Translations under genes and position numbers: made by a program
Notes under the pieces: generated by a model
The model's database searches: none
What the model was told of the DNA's origin: nothing
What the model saw: only the letters and a program-made list of their open reading frames with translations
In this document: positions 28,101 to 36,797 of the stretch, in pieces
Numbering within the stretch: position 1 is the stretch's first letter
Layout of the letters: each line of letters starts with the position of its first letter
Assembly: GCA_004293165.1 (NCBI GenBank)
Contig: RDYL01000002.1
Span: 744,001-808,000 of the forward strand
Reading direction: 5' to 3'
Length of the DNA stretch: 64,000 bases
DNA from: Flavobacteriia bacterium
Lineage (GTDB): Bacteria > Bacteroidota > Bacteroidia > Flavobacteriales > Flavobacteriaceae

Positions 28101-28216
28101 ATTCAGAATCAGATGTTGCTAAATTAGTAGAATCAGACAGAATGTATCATTTATTAGAGCACATCGGAACAAAACCAAACGTGATGTACCACGTGAAAGT
28201 TAGAAACGATAAATAA
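25127..28216 (+). CDS. actB: Alternative complex III subunit B, molybdopterin-like and iron-sulfur protein
   Basis: 1029 residues. A twin-arginine signal (TTRRDFLKYVGFSTAAA) runs into a lipobox-like Cys near residue 71, matching the lipid-anchored ActB known in F. johnsoniae. Residues about 80-720 resemble the catalytic subunit of molybdopterin oxidoreductases, a fold known to lack the cofactor in ActB. The C-terminal ferredoxin part has four Cys clusters: CTGCGACVIACH (from about 761), CQHCNHAPCETVCP (about 858), CVGTRYCANNCP and CSMCIQMTQ with CSAACSSGA. These hold one 4Fe-4S and one 3Fe-4S cluster in the known complex. It passes electrons from the quinol site to the hemes of ActA. Confidence 0.95.
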   Translation: MASNKKYWKSVEELNENSSIVETLRNNEFVEPIPVDQFLGDKETLSASSTTRRDFLKYVGFSTAAASLAACEGPVVKSIPYVVQPEEIIPGVADYYATTMADGFDFANILIKTREGRPIKVENNNLEGAKTGANARVHASVLSLYDSLRLKQPKIAGKDATWADVNTKVKASLEDAKAKGGNVVVLTNTMASPSTDALIASLVAKYPTTKHVVYDAVSESNALDAFQAVYGVRALANYDFSKANTIVSVGADFLGDWQGGGFDAGYAQGRIPKNGMMSKHIQIEANMSLAGANADVRIPLNVAAQKQALVKIYNIVTGGAVSTSKIDKYEEAVVKAANQLKAAGSKGVFVTGLDDVNAQLLALAINNALQSTAFNPSDAILTRKGDAKAVAQLVADMKAGKVHTLIMSGVNPAYTLADSKEFVAALKSVKLSVSFSMKEDETSTLTTIAAAAPHYLESWGDVAITRGNYSIMQPTIRPLFNTKQFQEALLTWTDNTVAYYDFLKSFSATYLAGKSWNQAVHDGFVASVASPLSGASADYASAASALAQAKSSNFDLVLYSKVGMGDGQQANNPWLQEFPDPITRVSWDNYVTMSKADAEAKGFKNWNVANGGLNGSYATIKVGNATLENVPVIIQPGQAKGTLGLAFGYGKKLGLKEEMQVGVNAYALYANLNSNQSATITVAEGEHEFACVQLQKTLMGRGDIIKETTLEVFNTKDAKVWNPIPMVSLDHKPTAATEVDLWDSFDRSVGHHFNLSIDLNACTGCGACVIACHAENNVPVVGKDEIRRSRDMHWLRIDRYYSHEETFSGDVEMKEGLSGLGLTNYVFGDGQSNESVPGLRRLESPSDNPQVAFQPVMCQHCNHAPCETVCPVAATSHGREGQNHMAYNRCVGTRYCANNCPYKVRRFNWFLYNKNSEFDYHMNDDLGRMVINPDVNVRSRGVMEKCSMCIQMTQAVKLKAKREGRAAGKDEFQTACSAACSSGAMKFGDINDSESDVAKLVESDRMYHLLEHIGTKPNVMYHVKVRNDK

Positions 28217-28247
28217 GTATTAATTAATAGAAACAATATAAAGGATT

Positions 28248-29657
28248 ATGTCGTCTCATTACGAAGCACCCATTAGAAAACCTTTAGTAGTAGGAAGTAA
28301 ATCTTACCACGATGTAACGGTAGATGTGGCTAGACCTGTAGAAGGTAGAGCAAACAAACAATGGTGGACAGTATTTTCAATCGCATTAGCCGCTTTCCTA
28401 TGGGGATTAGGTTGTATGATTTATACGGTAACCACTGGTATTGGAACATGGGGATTAAATAAAACAGTAGGTTGGGCTTGGGATATCACCAATTTCGTTT
28501 GGTGGGTAGGTATCGGTCACGCCGGAACTCTTATCTCTGCAGTATTATTATTATTCCGTCAAAAATGGAGAATGGCTATTAACCGTTCTGCAGAAGCAAT
28601 GACGATTTTCTCGGTAATGCAAGCAGGTTTATTCCCAATTATCCACATGGGTCGTCCATGGTTAGGTTACTGGGTATTACCAATTCCAAATCAATTTGGA
28701 TCATTATGGGTGAATTTTAACTCACCATTATTATGGGACGTATTTGCAATTTCTACGTATTTATCAGTATCATTAGTTTTCTGGTGGACTGGTTTATTAC
28801 CTGACTTTGCTATGTTACGTGATAGAGCGGTAACTCCTTTTACTAAAAGAGTTTATTCTATCCTTTCTTTTGGATGGTCTGGTAGAGCTAAAGACTGGCA
28901 ACGTTTTGAAGAGGTTTCTCTTGTATTAGCTGGTTTAGCAACTCCTCTTGTACTTTCTGTACACACTATTGTATCCTTTGACTTTGCTACTTCTGTAATT
29001 CCAGGATGGCATACTACAATCTTACCTCCATACTTCGTTGCTGGAGCGATTTTCTCTGGATTCGCAATGGTAAATACTCTTCTTATTATCATGAGAAAAG
29101 TATCTAACTTAGAAGATTATATTACTGTACAACATATCGAATTAATGAACATCGTAATCATGATTACTGGTTCTATCGTAGGTTGTGCTTATATTACGGA
29201 GTTATTCGTAGCTTGGTATTCTGGAGTTGAATACGAACAATATGCATTCTTAAACAGAGCAACTGGTCCTTACTGGTGGTCATACTGGTTAATGATGACT
29301 TGTAACGTAATTTCTCCACAAGTTATGTGGTCTAAGAAAATTAGAACCAACATTATGGCCTCTTTCATTATCTCTATCGTTGTAAACGTAGGTATGTGGT
29401 TTGAGCGTTTCGTAATTATCGTAACTTCATTACATAGAGATTATTTACCATCTTCATGGACAATGTTCCAACCAACTTTTGTTGATGCTGGTATTTATAT
29501 TGGAACTATCGGATTCTTCTTTGTATTATTCTTATTATATTCTAGAAGTTTCCCTGTAATTGCTCAGGCAGAGGTTAAAACAATCTTAAAAGCTTCTGGA
29601 GATAATTACAAGAAAGAAAGAGAACAACACGGTCATAATCATTCAGATAATCATTAA
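28248..29657 (+). CDS. actC: Alternative complex III subunit C, NrfD-like quinol-binding membrane protein
   Basis: 469 residues with about ten membrane helices of the NrfD/PsrC type. It starts with EAPIRKPLVVGSKSYHDVT and holds the conserved WWVGIGHAGTLISA and the HMGRPWLGYWVLP segment. In the known complex ActC, with ActF, forms the membrane core; ActC oxidises quinol and may move protons. The last residues are His-rich (EQHGHNHSDNH). It lies 31 bases after actB and 4 bases before actD. Confidence 0.95.
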   Translation: MSSHYEAPIRKPLVVGSKSYHDVTVDVARPVEGRANKQWWTVFSIALAAFLWGLGCMIYTVTTGIGTWGLNKTVGWAWDITNFVWWVGIGHAGTLISAVLLLFRQKWRMAINRSAEAMTIFSVMQAGLFPIIHMGRPWLGYWVLPIPNQFGSLWVNFNSPLLWDVFAISTYLSVSLVFWWTGLLPDFAMLRDRAVTPFTKRVYSILSFGWSGRAKDWQRFEEVSLVLAGLATPLVLSVHTIVSFDFATSVIPGWHTTILPPYFVAGAIFSGFAMVNTLLIIMRKVSNLEDYITVQHIELMNIVIMITGSIVGCAYITELFVAWYSGVEYEQYAFLNRATGPYWWSYWLMMTCNVISPQVMWSKKIRTNIMASFIISIVVNVGMWFERFVIIVTSLHRDYLPSSWTMFQPTFVDAGIYIGTIGFFFVLFLLYSRSFPVIAQAEVKTILKASGDNYKKEREQHGHNHSDNH

Positions 29658-29661
29658 TATC

Positions 29662-30186
29662 ATGAGTAATAAAGTCATACACGCTATATATAATGATGAT
29701 GATGTTTTAATGGATGCTGTTAAACAAACAAGAGCAGCTCATCATCATATCGAAGAAATTTATACGCCTTTTCCAGTTCACGGATTGGATAAAGCAATGG
29801 GATTAGCTCCAACAAGAATTGCTATTTGTGCTTTTATTTATGGAATTATTGGTTTATCTGTTGCTACAACATTGATGAATTTTATTATGATTCAAGATTG
29901 GCCACAAGATATTGGAGGTAAACCAAGTTTTAGTTATATTGATAACATGCCAGCTTTCGTTCCAATTATGTTCGAATTAACGGTTTTCTTTGCAGCTCAC
30001 TTAATGGTTATTACCTTTTACATGAGAAGTAAATTATGGCCTTTTAAACAAGCTGAAAATCCAGATGTAAGAACTACTGACGACCATTTCTTAATGGAAG
30101 TGGGTATTCATGGTAATGAGGAAGAATTAGTTTCTTTCTTTACTAGTACTGGAGCGGTTGAAGTTAAAGTTGTAGAAAAGCATTAA
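29662..30186 (+). CDS. actD: Alternative complex III subunit D (DUF3341)
   Basis: 174 residues. A cytoplasmic N-terminal domain (VIHAIYNDDDVLMDAVKQTR, IEEIYTPFPVHGLDKAMGL) is followed by two membrane helices (about 55-80 and 95-120) and a short C-terminal domain. This is the DUF3341 layout of ActD. It stabilises the membrane part of the complex and has no cofactor. It starts 4 bases after actC; actE follows 9 bases later. Confidence 0.92.
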   Translation: MSNKVIHAIYNDDDVLMDAVKQTRAAHHHIEEIYTPFPVHGLDKAMGLAPTRIAICAFIYGIIGLSVATTLMNFIMIQDWPQDIGGKPSFSYIDNMPAFVPIMFELTVFFAAHLMVITFYMRSKLWPFKQAENPDVRTTDDHFLMEVGIHGNEEELVSFFTSTGAVEVKVVEKH

Positions 30187-30195
30187 TAGATAGTT

Positions 30196-30741
30196 ATGAA
30201 AAGTTTATATAAAATAGTAGCAGTAGTAGGTTTGTCTTTCATGGCAACTTCATGTTTCGATAAAGCAAAACCTAACTATCAGTTTTTTCCTAATATGTAC
30301 GAAGCGGTTTCTTATGAAACGTATTCGGAGCATGATGTATTTAAAGGTGGAGTTGAAGCTCAAGTGCCTGCAAAAGGATCAATTAAAAGAGGTTTTGTTC
30401 CTTACGAAATTCCAAATACACCAGAAGGATATGCTTTAGCAAAAGCAACATTAAAATCTCCTTTAAACCCAACAACAATTAATCAAGATAAGGCTAAAGA
30501 CTTATATACAGTTTATTGTGCAATTTGCCACGGAGAAAAAGGTGACGGAAAAGGAAATTTAGTTGTTAAAGAAAAATTCCTTGGAGTACCAAATTATAAA
30601 GATAGAGAAATTACAGACGGAAGTATTTTTCACGTAATTACTTATGGATTAAACTCTATGGGTTCTCACGCTAATCAATTATCTCAAGAAGAGAGATGGA
30701 TGGTAGCTGATTACGTTTTAAAATTAAAAGCTGGATTATAA
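30196..30741 (+). CDS. actE: Alternative complex III subunit E, monoheme cytochrome c lipoprotein
   Basis: 181 residues. The N-terminal lipoprotein signal ends at a Cys (VGLSFMATSC), which agrees with the triacylated ActE of F. johnsoniae. One heme motif, CAICH, lies near residue 112 in YTVYCAICHGEKGDGKGNL, and a later Met (NSMGSHANQLS) can be the axial ligand. The heme accepts electrons from ActA. It lies between actD and actF with short spacers. Confidence 0.93.
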   Translation: MKSLYKIVAVVGLSFMATSCFDKAKPNYQFFPNMYEAVSYETYSEHDVFKGGVEAQVPAKGSIKRGFVPYEIPNTPEGYALAKATLKSPLNPTTINQDKAKDLYTVYCAICHGEKGDGKGNLVVKEKFLGVPNYKDREITDGSIFHVITYGLNSMGSHANQLSQEERWMVADYVLKLKAGL

Positions 30742-30768
30742 TAGTAAAACTTTTTGAAAATAATAGAT

Positions 30769-32277
30769 ATGTACACGTTTTCAAGTAAATTAAAAACTTT
30801 TTCATTCGTCCTAATGATTTTAGGTGCAATTGGTATTGGAATTGGTTTCATGGCCGCTCCTAAAACAATTGAGGATGTAGAAAAATTATTAGCAGATAAT
30901 CATCATGGTCATGAAGCTGCTCATGTAGAGAAAGTTGCTCCACATAGTACAGATACTCATGTTGTAGCTGATACTGTAAAAGTTGCTGAGGCTCATGCTG
31001 CAGATTCAACACATGCCCAAGCTCACACTACTACAGTTGATTCCACTTCACACGCTGAAGATACTACCGCTGTTGTAGCTGTTGCTGAAGCTCCTGCTCA
31101 TGCAGACAATCACGATACTCATGCTAAAGCTGACGCTCATTCTCACGATGAACATAAAGAACATTTAGAACATGTATTACACCAATTACAAAACAAACCT
31201 TGGGCTGCTTTGTATGTTGCTTGTATTTTCTTTATGTTAATCTCTGTTGGTGTTTTAGCTTTTTATGCTATTCAATATGCGGCTCAAGCAGGTTGGTCTC
31301 CAATCTTATTTAGAGTAATGGAAGGTATTACTGCGTATTTATTACCTGGTTCTATTATTTTCTTCGTATTGTTAGTTTTAGCTGGAATGCATTTCAATCA
31401 TTTATTTGTTTGGATGGATCCTGAAGTGGTTAACCCAGAATCTGTTAAATTTGACAAACTTATTTTCCTTAAAAAAGGTTGGTTAAGTGTTGGTAGATTT
31501 TTAGCTACTGCAGCTATTATTTTAGTAGTATGGAACTTTGTTCGTTTCAAATTTAGAAAAAACTCTATCGCTCAAGATAGTGCAGAAGATAATACACCTT
31601 ACAAGAAAAACTTCAAATTAGCTGCTTTCTTCCTAGTATTCTTCATCGTTTCTGAGTCAATTATGTCTTGGGACTGGATTATGTCTGTTGACCCACACTG
31701 GTATAGTACTTTATTTGGATGGTATGTATTTGCAAGTTTCTTCGTAAGTGGAATTACTGTAATTGCAATGATTACATTATACTTAAAATCTAAAGGATAT
31801 TTAGAACATGTTAATACAAGTCACATTCACGATTTAGCTAAATTTATGTTTGGTATCAGTATTTTCTGGACATATTTATGGTTCTCTCAATTTATGTTGA
31901 TTTGGTATTCTAATATCCCAGAAGAGGTTACTTATTTCGTAACTCGTATCGAACACTACAAATTACCTTTCTTCGGAATGTTAGCTTTAAACTTCATTTT
32001 TCCATTGTTAATCTTAATCAATACAGATTTCAAACGTTTAACTTGGATTGTAGTTATGGCAGGTATCGTAATATTATTTGGACATTATGTTGATTTCTTC
32101 AATATGATTATGCCTGCAACAGTTGGTGATCAATGGTTTATTGGTATTCCTGAAATTGGAGCTTTAATGTTCTTCTTAGGTTTATTTATCTTCGTTGTTT
32201 TTACAGCTTTAACTAAGGCTCCATTAGTTCCAAAAGGAAATCCTTTTATTGAGGAAAGTAAGCATTTTCATTATTAA
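30769..32277 (+). CDS. actF: Alternative complex III subunit F, NrfD-like membrane protein with His-rich insert
   Basis: 502 residues from ATG 30769; a TTG 15 bases upstream is open but less likely. It has about ten membrane helices related to ActC. Between helix 1 (about 10-30) and helix 2 (from about 145) lies a long insert of roughly 100 residues rich in His, Ala and Asp, with about 19 histidines, such as DNHHGHEAAH and AHSHDEHKEHLEHVLH. The insert may bind metal or be a flexible loop; this is inference. ActF pairs with ActC in the membrane core. oxidase subunit II follows 19 bases later. Confidence 0.93.
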   Translation: MYTFSSKLKTFSFVLMILGAIGIGIGFMAAPKTIEDVEKLLADNHHGHEAAHVEKVAPHSTDTHVVADTVKVAEAHAADSTHAQAHTTTVDSTSHAEDTTAVVAVAEAPAHADNHDTHAKADAHSHDEHKEHLEHVLHQLQNKPWAALYVACIFFMLISVGVLAFYAIQYAAQAGWSPILFRVMEGITAYLLPGSIIFFVLLVLAGMHFNHLFVWMDPEVVNPESVKFDKLIFLKKGWLSVGRFLATAAIILVVWNFVRFKFRKNSIAQDSAEDNTPYKKNFKLAAFFLVFFIVSESIMSWDWIMSVDPHWYSTLFGWYVFASFFVSGITVIAMITLYLKSKGYLEHVNTSHIHDLAKFMFGISIFWTYLWFSQFMLIWYSNIPEEVTYFVTRIEHYKLPFFGMLALNFIFPLLILINTDFKRLTWIVVMAGIVILFGHYVDFFNMIMPATVGDQWFIGIPEIGALMFFLGLFIFVVFTALTKAPLVPKGNPFIEESKHFHY

Positions 32278-32296
32278 TAGTTAAAAAGAAATAAAA

Positions 32297-33454
32297 ATGA
32301 CAAGTTTCTTGGTATTTATAATTTTAGTTTTAGTTGGTATTGCGGTTTGGCAATTAACTAAGATATTTGATTTAACCCAAATAGGCGGTTCTTCAGATAA
32401 TGACGAAATTGCTAATGATAAAGATAATAGTGTTAATGGTTATTTAATGTTTGCCTTTGTAGGATTCATTTATGTATTCACTATTTATTCATTATATGCT
32501 TGGGGTGATTTAGTATTAGGTACTCCTGGTTCTGAACATGGTAAAGATGTTGACAATTTGATGGCTATTTCTATGGCATTAATTTTCTTCGTTCAAACTA
32601 TTACTCAGTTCTTATTGCACTACTTTGCTTTTAAATATAGAGGTAAAGAAGGTCAAAAAGCATTATATTTTGCAGATAACAACAAGTTAGAAGCTATTTG
32701 GACTATTATTCCAGTTATTGTTTTAGCAGGTTTAATTATGTATGGTTTATATACTTGGAACGATATTATGTTTGTTGATAAAGAAGACGAACAAGATGCT
32801 ATTGTTATCGAATTATATGCTAAACAATTTGGTTGGGAAGCTCGTTATGCTGGTGATGATAAAACATTAGGAAAAGCAAACGTTCGATTAATTGAAGGTA
32901 TTAATACTTTAGGTGTTGATTTAGCTGATCCAGCTGCTCAAGATGATAAAGTGGTTAATGAATTACATATCCCAAAAGGCAAAAGAGTAATTTTTAAAAT
33001 GCGTTCACAAGACGTTTTACACTCTGCTTATATGCCTCATTTTAGAGCGCAAATGAACTGTGTTCCTGGTATGGTTACTCAGTTCTCTTTTATCCCAACA
33101 GTTACAACTGCTGACATGAGAAATGATGAAGCAATTGTTGCTAAAGTTGATAAAATTAATAAAATCAGAACGAAAAACAGCAAGAAAATTGTTGCTGAAG
33201 GTGGTGTAGCTTTAGACCCTTATACATTTGATTATTTATTATTATGTAATAAAATTTGTGGTGCATCTCACTACAATATGCAAATGAAAATTGTTGTTGA
33301 TACACCTGCTGATTTTAAAGCATGGTTAGCTGAAAAACCTACATTAGCACAACAATGGAAAGAAGCTAATGCTCCTGCACCAGCAGCAGCGCCAGCTGAA
33401 GCTACCGCAGTAGCTGTTGATTCAACAAAAGTTGTAGCACAAGTTATTAAATAA
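32297..33454 (+). CDS. coxB: Cytochrome c oxidase subunit II
   Basis: 385 residues. An extra N-terminal helix precedes the two usual helices (LVFIILVLVGIAVWQL, GFIYVFTIYSLYAW, then the YFAFKYRG and WTIIPVIVLAGL regions). The CuA cupredoxin domain holds QFGWEARYAG, the first His in DVLHSAYMPHF, and CNKICGASHYNMQM near residue 317, so all CuA ligands are present. An insert rich in Lys (KINKIRTKNSKK) and a C-terminal Ala-Pro tail are extra to the family. It receives electrons and feeds the heme a centre. It is in the same operon as ACIII, in line with their physical supercomplex in F. johnsoniae. Confidence 0.95.
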   Translation: MTSFLVFIILVLVGIAVWQLTKIFDLTQIGGSSDNDEIANDKDNSVNGYLMFAFVGFIYVFTIYSLYAWGDLVLGTPGSEHGKDVDNLMAISMALIFFVQTITQFLLHYFAFKYRGKEGQKALYFADNNKLEAIWTIIPVIVLAGLIMYGLYTWNDIMFVDKEDEQDAIVIELYAKQFGWEARYAGDDKTLGKANVRLIEGINTLGVDLADPAAQDDKVVNELHIPKGKRVIFKMRSQDVLHSAYMPHFRAQMNCVPGMVTQFSFIPTVTTADMRNDEAIVAKVDKINKIRTKNSKKIVAEGGVALDPYTFDYLLLCNKICGASHYNMQMKIVVDTPADFKAWLAEKPTLAQQWKEANAPAPAAAPAEATAVAVDSTKVVAQVIK

Positions 33455-33485
33455 GTTATTTTATATTAAATATAATAGAATTAGT

Positions 33486-35252
33486 ATGTCACACGATCAC
33501 GGTCATCATAAAGAAACTTTCATAACTAAATATATTTTTAGTTTGGATCACAAAATGATAGCGAAGCAATACCTTATTTCAGGTTTATTGATGGGTATTG
33601 TTGGAGTTGTTTTATCTTTATTCTTCCGTATGCAAATTGCATGGCCAGAAGAATCTTTCGAAATTTTCAAAGTATTCTTAGGAGATAATTTCGCGCCAGA
33701 TGGAGTAATGCGTAACGATATTTACCTTGCTTTGGTAACTATTCACGGAACAATCATGGTATTCTTTGTACTTACTGCTGGTTTGAGTGGTACTTTTAGT
33801 AACTTGTTAATTCCATTACAAATTGGAGCACGTGACATGGCTTCAGGATTTATGAACATGCTTTCTTTTTGGATGTTCTTTATTTCTTGTATTATCATGA
33901 TTGCTTCTTTATTTGTTGAATCTGGACCAGCGTCTGCAGGTTGGACAATTTATCCTCCTTTAAGTGCTTTGCCTCAAGCTATTCCTGGATCAGGTTTAGG
34001 TATGACTTTATGGTTGGCTTCAATGGCTATTTTCATCGCATCTTCTTTAATGGGATCTTTGAATTACGTAGTTACAGTTATCAACTTAAGAACTAAAGGT
34101 ATGACGATGACAAGATTGCCTTTGACAGTTTGGGCTTTCTTCGTAACTGCTATTATTGGTATTGTTTCTTTCCCAGTATTATTTTCTGCGGCATTATTAT
34201 TAATTTTCGATAGAAGTTTTGGAACATCATTCTTCTTATCAGATATTTTTATTCAAGGTGAAGTTTTACATTACCAAGGTGGTTCTCCGGTATTATTCGA
34301 GCACTTATTCTGGTTCTTAGGTCACCCTGAAGTTTACATCGTTTTATTACCAGCTTTAGGTATTACTTCTGAAATTATTGCTACAAACTCTAGAAAACCA
34401 ATTTTTGGTTACCGTGCAATGATTGCTTCTATTTTAGCAATTGCATTCTTATCAACTATTGTTTGGGGTCACCACATGTTTATTTCAGGTATGAATCCTT
34501 TCTTAGGTTCAGTATTTACCTTTACAACATTATTAATTGCAATTCCATCGGCTGTAAAAGCATTCAATTACATTACAACATTATGGAAAGGTAACTTACA
34601 ATTAAATCCTGCAATGTTATTCTCTATCGGATTAGTATCTACTTTCATCACTGGAGGTTTAACAGGTATTATTCTTGGAGATTCAACTTTAGATATTAAC
34701 GTTCACGATACATATTTCGTAGTAGCTCACTTCCACTTAGTAATGGGTATCTCTGCACTTTACGGATTCTTTGCTGGTGTTTACCACTGGTTCCCTAAAA
34801 TGTTTGGTAGAATGATGAACAAAAACTTAGGTTACGTTCACTTCTGGGTAACTGCTGTTTGTGCTTACGGAGTTTTCTTCCCAATGCACTTTATTGGAAT
34901 GGCTGGTTTACCAAGACGTTACTATACTAACTCAGCTTTCCCATTATTCGACGAATTAGCTGATGTGAATGTTTTAATTACAATTTTTGCAATCGTTGGA
35001 GCTGCATTCCAAATCGTTTTCTTCTGGAACTTCTTCTATAGTATTTTCTATGGTAAGAAAGCAACTCAAAACCCATGGAGATCTAATACTTTAGAATGGA
35101 CTACACCAGTTGAACATATTCATGGAAACTGGCCTGGAGAAATTCCTGATGTACACAGATGGCCTTATGATTATAGTAAACCAGGTCATGATGAAGACTT
35201 TGTTACGCAAATCACACCAATGAAACAAGGAGAAGAAGTTTTACATCACTAA
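33486..35252 (+). CDS. coxA: Cytochrome c oxidase subunit I (aa3 type)
   Basis: 588 residues with about twelve membrane helices. The heme a ligand is in [10 protein letters not shown]. The CuB centre has the GHPEVYI His-Tyr pair and WGHHMF. The active-site heme and second ligand lie in [15 protein letters not shown]. The Glu in GHPEVYIV and the Pro-Glu order fit an A-type proton-pumping oxidase. A His-rich start (SHDHGHHKE) is unusual. It reduces oxygen to water in the cytoplasmic membrane. It is the last gene of the act-cox operon, with a strong hairpin terminator 19 bases after its stop. Confidence 0.97.
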   Translation: MSHDHGHHKETFITKYIFSLDHKMIAKQYLISGLLMGIVGVVLSLFFRMQIAWPEESFEIFKVFLGDNFAPDGVMRNDIYLALVTIHGTIMVFFVLTAGLSGTFSNLLIPLQIGARDMASGFMNMLSFWMFFISCIIMIASLFVESGPASAGWTIYPPLSALPQAIPGSGLGMTLWLASMAIFIASSLMGSLNYVVTVINLRTKGMTMTRLPLTVWAFFVTAIIGIVSFPVLFSAALLLIFDRSFGTSFFLSDIFIQGEVLHYQGGSPVLFEHLFWFLGHPEVYIVLLPALGITSEIIATNSRKPIFGYRAMIASILAIAFLSTIVWGHHMFISGMNPFLGSVFTFTTLLIAIPSAVKAFNYITTLWKGNLQLNPAMLFSIGLVSTFITGGLTGIILGDSTLDINVHDTYFVVAHFHLVMGISALYGFFAGVYHWFPKMFGRMMNKNLGYVHFWVTAVCAYGVFFPMHFIGMAGLPRRYYTNSAFPLFDELADVNVLITIFAIVGAAFQIVFFWNFFYSIFYGKKATQNPWRSNTLEWTTPVEHIHGNWPGEIPDVHRWPYDYSKPGHDEDFVTQITPMKQGEEVLHH

Positions 35253-35271
35253 GATTTTTTCCACAATATAC

Positions 35272-35302
35272 AAACCTCTCCAATCGGAGAGGTTTTTGTT
35301 TT
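35272..35302 (+). terminator. Terminator of the act-cox operon
   Basis: AAACCTCTCC, loop AATC, GGAGAGGTTT: perfect 10-bp stem, then TTGTTTT. It ends the eight-gene respiratory operon. Confidence 0.8.
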
Positions 35303-35313
35303 ATAACTTTACT

Positions 35314-35321
35314 TATCTTTG
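35314..35321 (+). promoter_or_regulatory. Promoter of ruvB, possibly leaderless
   Basis: TATCTTTG, a full match to TAnnTTTG, only 5 bases before the ATG at 35327. A TTTG stands 15 bases upstream, shorter than the usual 19. Transcription would begin at or next to the start codon. Confidence 0.55.
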
Positions 35322-35326
35322 CTTTT

Positions 35327-36349
35327 ATGAACGATAATTTGAATCCCAATAAAGAATCCTATACTCCGCAAGATATTGATATTGAAAAGGCATTGCGCCC
35401 ACTCAGTTTTGATGATTTTGCTGGTCAAGAGCAAGTATTAGAAAATCTAATTGTTTTTGTACAAGCGGCAAATTTGCGAAATGAAGCTTTAGATCATACC
35501 TTGTTTCACGGACCTCCAGGTTTGGGTAAAACTACGTTGGCAAATATCTTGGCAAACGAATTAGGAGTAGGAATCAAAATCACTTCAGGACCGGTTTTAG
35601 ATAAGCCGGGTGATTTAGCTGGATTATTGACCAATCTAGAAGAAAGAGATGTTTTATTTATTGATGAAATCCATCGTTTAAGCCCGATTGTGGAAGAATA
35701 TTTATATTCTGCAATGGAAGATTTCAAGATTGATATCATGATTGAATCGGGTCCAAATGCAAGAACGGTTCAAATCAATTTAAATCCATTTACTTTAGTT
35801 GGTGCAACTACTCGTTCTGGATTATTGACGGCTCCAATGCGTGCTCGTTTCGGAATTCAAAGTAGATTACAATATTACAATACCGAATTATTAACCACGA
35901 TTGTCCAACGTAGTTCTTCTATTTTAAAAATGCCAATAACAATGGAAGCTGCTATTGAAATCGCTGGCAGAAGTAGAGGAACACCTCGAATCGCCAATGC
36001 TTTGTTGCGTCGTGTTAGAGATTTTGCTCAAATCAAAGGAAACGGGAAAATCGATATAGAAATCGCAAAATTCGCCTTGAAAGCATTAAATGTGGATGCG
36101 CACGGATTAGATGAAATGGACAATAAAATTCTATTAACCATAATCGAAAAATTCAAAGGCGGACCAGTTGGATTATCAACATTAGCAACAGCAGTTTCCG
36201 AAAGTGGTGAAACCATTGAAGAAGTCTACGAGCCTTTCTTAATACAAGAAGGCTTTATCATGAGAACTCCAAGAGGAAGAGAAGTGACAGAAAAAGCCTA
36301 TAAGCATTTAGGGAAAATTAAAAATAACATTCAAGGAGGACTTTTTTAG
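35327..36349 (+). CDS. ruvB: Holliday junction branch migration ATPase RuvB
   Basis: 340 residues, full length. The AAA+ domain carries Walker [15 protein letters not shown] (about residue 62), Walker B LFIDEIHR, sensor 1 in [11 protein letters not shown], and the arginine finger region TAPMRARFG. The C-terminal winged helix ends [17 protein letters not shown]. It drives branch migration of recombination junctions with RuvA, which is encoded 5.5 kb downstream at 41904, so ruvA and ruvB are not adjacent. A repeat-flanked gene begins directly after its stop codon. Confidence 0.98.
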   Translation: MNDNLNPNKESYTPQDIDIEKALRPLSFDDFAGQEQVLENLIVFVQAANLRNEALDHTLFHGPPGLGKTTLANILANELGVGIKITSGPVLDKPGDLAGLLTNLEERDVLFIDEIHRLSPIVEEYLYSAMEDFKIDIMIESGPNARTVQINLNPFTLVGATTRSGLLTAPMRARFGIQSRLQYYNTELLTTIVQRSSSILKMPITMEAAIEIAGRSRGTPRIANALLRRVRDFAQIKGNGKIDIEIAKFALKALNVDAHGLDEMDNKILLTIIEKFKGGPVGLSTLATAVSESGETIEEVYEPFLIQEGFIMRTPRGREVTEKAYKHLGKIKNNIQGGLF

Positions 36350-36356
36350 TGATGGG

Positions 36357-36797
36357 TGATGGATGTTTGATGATGGATGTTTCAAATTTTAAGAATAAAA
36401 TATATGAGTTTTAAGTTTGAAAAATTAATTATTTGGCAATTAGCAATGGATTTTGGGGAAGAAATTAATACTATAGCGAATTCTTTTCCTCAAATTGAAC
36501 GTTATAATTTATCTTCTCAAATTTTAAGAGCTGTTGATTCAATTGCATTAAACATTTCTGAAGGTTCCGTTGAACAAACTATACCTGAATTCAAGCGATT
36601 TCTAAATTATTCAATTCGTTCAATAGCTGAAGTTGTAACGTGTTTGCATAAAGCAAAAAGGAGAAATTACATAACTCAAGAGCAATTTGATTACTTGTAT
36701 GCTAAGTCATTCGAATTGATGAATAGAACTTTGGCTTTCAAAACGCAATTAAAATAAGTGATTCAGTCATCCATCATCCATCATCAGACATCCATCA
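36357..36797. mobile_element. Repeat-bounded unit with a four-helix-bundle gene
   Basis: Inverted repeats of 23 bases with one mismatch bound the unit: TGATGGATGTTTGATGATGG and three more bases at 36357-36379, and its complement at 36775-36797. The unit holds one gene (36404-36757) and sits exactly between the ruvB stop and the queG coding part. No transposase and no clear target-site duplication are seen. It looks like a cassette that depends on outside machinery, or a remnant. Confidence 0.5.
36404..36757 (+). CDS. Four-helix-bundle protein (S23/IVP-like)
   Basis: 117 residues from ATG 36404. The family pattern is plain: FEKLIIWQLAMDFGEEIN at the start, YNLSSQILRAVDSIALNISEG in the middle, FKRFLNYSIRSIAEVVTCL and a C-terminal helix. 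Such proteins are encoded in intervening sequences of some 23S rRNA genes and, in Bacteroidetes, in scattered intergenic sites; related Avd proteins assist diversity-generating retroelements. No reverse transcriptase or rRNA is nearby. It is bounded by inverted repeats and is likely the cargo of a mobile unit. The molecular role is unknown. Confidence 0.83.
   Translation: MSFKFEKLIIWQLAMDFGEEINTIANSFPQIERYNLSSQILRAVDSIALNISEGSVEQTIPEFKRFLNYSIRSIAEVVTCLHKAKRRNYITQEQFDYLYAKSFELMNRTLAFKTQLK

Noticed and set aside
36404-36757. Diversity-generating retroelement accessory (Avd)
   Set aside because: No reverse transcriptase, template or variable repeat pair is found near it; only the fold is similar.
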